From assembly GCA_012931725.1 (NCBI GenBank), contig CM022946.1:51973961-52037960 (forward strand): a stretch of 64,000 nucleotides of DNA, given 5' to 3'. The DNA is from Litsea cubeba. Lineage: Eukaryota; Streptophyta; Magnoliopsida; Laurales; Lauraceae. Position 1 is the first letter of the stretch. The number at the start of each line of letters is the position of its first letter. A program made the position numbers and the translations under genes. Shown here piece after piece: positions 62,109 through 64,000 of the stretch. The notes below the pieces were generated by a model. That model did no database searches. It was not told the DNA's origin and was given only the letters and a program-made list of their open reading frames with translations.

Positions 62109-62480
62109 CATTAAATTAAGTCGAATGAATCTAACAGTCGTTCTAAACCCGATGGTCAGTAACTACCAGTAAATGTTTGTGCCCTGAAAACATACGACAT
62201 AACGTCTCACATGTGGAAATAAAATCATGGAAAATCTTTACAGCATTTTGTTTCAGTGGTCTTCATTTCCTATACATTATCTTATCTTTTGTTTTGGATA
62301 CTGACCTTCATTTTGACTCAGTGCCACAAAGAGGATTATGAAGTCAAGCTGTTTTGTTTTGTTGAATTCTTTGTGATGTGGGTGGAAAATCGGATGCTTA
62401 TGGTTTGTGGTTGTGGGGAATTTTCTTTTCCCCGTATGAGTCACGCTGGTTGCCATGAAATTCAGGGGTTCGATTTACAA

Positions 62481-62642
62481 TGCGGCCTCATATCATGAAT
62501 ATTCAGATTGTGATATCAGCATGCAGACATTTTTGTAAGAGAGATTCTTACTTTTGCCTGTTGCGGCCTGATATCTTGAATGTACAGATTGTGGTATCTG
62601 TATGCAGACGTTTCTGTAAGAGAAATTGTCATTTTTGCGTGT
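62481..62642. repeat. 81-bp tandem duplication
   Basis: TGCGGCCT(C/G)ATATC(A/T)TGAAT to TTTTTGC(C/G)TGT repeats at 62481-62561 and 62562-62642 with about a dozen differences. Confidence 0.85.
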
Positions 62643-62965
62643 TGTGTGGAATGGGGCATCTGTATGTCCATGCTTTTTTCTTAAACGTGTCTTTCCAACA
62701 AAATGATCCTATAACAACATATTTATGTTTTAAAAGATGAGAAACTCTGTGTTGTTACCCTTTCATAAGAAATTGAAATTTTCCCTGTCAGAAAAAAGAG
62801 ATTTTATTATTTTTCCCTTTCTTTTGTGAGAAGAAAATGTATAGTTGTATAACAATTGGCTAGCTGCACAAAAATCAAAATGATTTCCCTGATTTTACTC
62901 TCTATCGTAGAATTCTCTTGTCACACAAATGCATTTTTAGACTTGATTTGCTTGGAATGTCAATG

Positions 62966-63118
62966 AATCGCAGCGGTTCCATTTATCAAAAGATCAATCC
63001 ATTGGACCTGTGCCGCTATTGGATTGAAGCCCGACTTCATATCCAAATGCCCATATGTCCAAGTAATTGCATTTACTATGACTCCAAATAAGGAGGCTAG
63101 AGAAGGGGGAGCCCACCC
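62966..63118 (-). CDS. Possible captured last exon of an unidentified gene
   Basis: On the minus strand, after a tacattttag acceptor near 63120, a frame GWAPPSLASLFGVIVNAITW, TYGHLDMKSGFNPI, QWIDLLINGTAAIH runs to TGA at about 62966. The residue mix is protein-like, with a hydrophobic segment. I do not recognise the family. No upstream exon is visible in the remaining 0.9 kb. Confidence 0.3.
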
Positions 63119-64000
63119 TAAAATGTAGAGCTTGCAAAAGCTAACCCGACCCGACCCCCATATGACCCTCACAACCCAATCCACATAATATACGGGTCAA
63201 CCTCAAGTCAAGCTTTCCTAACCCGCATTTAAACAGGTCGAATTAGGGTCAACTAGTTTAACCCACATAACTCATTTGTCCTTTTCTTGCAGCTAAAAAT
63301 TATACTTAGTACTTAATTCTATGAAGTATATCTTTTTATTTTAATATGATATTTTTTTTATGAAAACTTTGTTTTATTTCTATTAGTTTTGCTATACTAT
63401 ATCTATAGTCACTATTTTTGTTTTTTAATGTATATTCTACTCATTGTATAAATAATTCCTTCTCCTTTTTTTTTTCCCTCAAGCATGACCCTTTGTGAAC
63501 TTAAGAATATTTTTAGTGCTCTTCTCTCTTGGAGGATTATGCATATGAAGAAAATACAATCGATGTCACATGAATAAAATAAAATATTCAAGTAACGTTT
63601 GCGTTCATGCTAGTTTCCACATTAGTTTCTCCTGACGCTGGCACAAGCCAGAGAAAACGGTGAATTATGGCATCATGACCCAGGCCTAGGCCTAGATTTT
63701 CAATCCAATATTAGTTGAAACTAAGTCTGATTTAAGATCCTATAAGCAGCAAACTAACATTCGGCTTATCATAACTCAAAGAGAGCTTATAATGCCCTAT
63801 CATGATAGGTTTTAAATTGCACCAACAGGATTATAAAGTTAAGAATTGTTCATTTAGATCTTATCTTATTTTTACGAATTAACTTATCGGGTTGGATCTA
63901 ATTTACACTTTGGCCTTAGAGGACTCTTGTTAATAAATTTAGATTTACGTGCAAGTTATGTGGGTCAACCTGACCCGTAGTAGCCTACAATGGTTACGCG
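63119..64000. other. Gene-free stretch at the window end
   Basis: Phrases ACCCGACCCGACCC (63144) and GGGTCAACCTGACCCG (63962) with AT-rich DNA between suggest a further small transposon, but no target duplication or clear TIR was confirmed. Confidence 0.4.

Overview
The window reads as nuclear DNA of a large-genome flowering plant. It is AT-rich, its coding pieces have GT-AG introns, and it is filled with nested plant-type transposable elements (MULE, CACTA, hAT, Copia, and long solo LTRs). I cannot name the species. I see no intact ordinary host gene. Almost everything recognisable is transposon, transposon gene or captured/broken gene fragment, including pieces of a cysteine-rich receptor kinase, eIF3b, a CDK-like kinase and a ribosomal protein L18a-like gene.

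Layout. 0-4.6 kb: gene-fragment graveyard (receptor kinase on -, eIF3b and CDK-like kinase on +). 4.9-11.6 kb: a CACTA element (5453-11593, TSD TTT) inserted into the subterminal hairpin array of another, truncated CACTA. 13.2-13.5 kb: first exon of an L18a-like gene next to a MULE terminal inverted repeat (Pack-MULE end). 13.8-14.1 kb: fold-back array. 15.3-18.0 kb: solo LTR (TSD CCTCT). About 18.2-32.4 kb: a decayed MULE-like element with a PMD (plant mobile domain) gene on + and a FAR1/MULE transposase-OTU protease gene on -. Its PMD gene is split by a second solo LTR (18639-21651, TSD ACGGC) and by an hAT element (21778-27103), which contains a degenerate CACTA (24906-26903), which contains an hAT MITE (26209-26562). 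33.8-36.0 kb: short non-autonomous Copia element with both LTRs, iMet PBS and a gag stub (TSD AAGCC).

36496-62108 is the centrepiece: a 25.6-kb MULE with ~135-bp terminal inverted repeats and a perfect 9-bp target duplication (ATTAAATTA). It carries an apparently intact four-exon MURA-type transposase (929 aa), an eleven-exon PMD-Ulp1 (C48 protease) gene with two probable frame breaks, and an intact 338-aa protein resembling the 'putative plant transposon protein' family. The space around these genes holds two families of perfect short palindromes. AACGATATCGTT is mostly spaced ~147 bp apart, upstream of the PMD-Ulp1 gene and again upstream of the transposase. GGTTCGAACC occurs as 21-bp-spaced pairs every ~74 bp in a three-monomer higher-order repeat, upstream of the 338-aa gene.

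The transposase, the Ulp1 protein and the third ORF look like the cut-and-paste and accessory functions of one element. The palindrome arrays look like binding sites for a dimeric element-encoded or host factor; I suggest an anti-silencing or boundary role by analogy with VANDAL elements and TFIIIC B-box boundaries. Three unrelated LTR families in the window also carry arrays of short palindromes, so this may be a shared theme.
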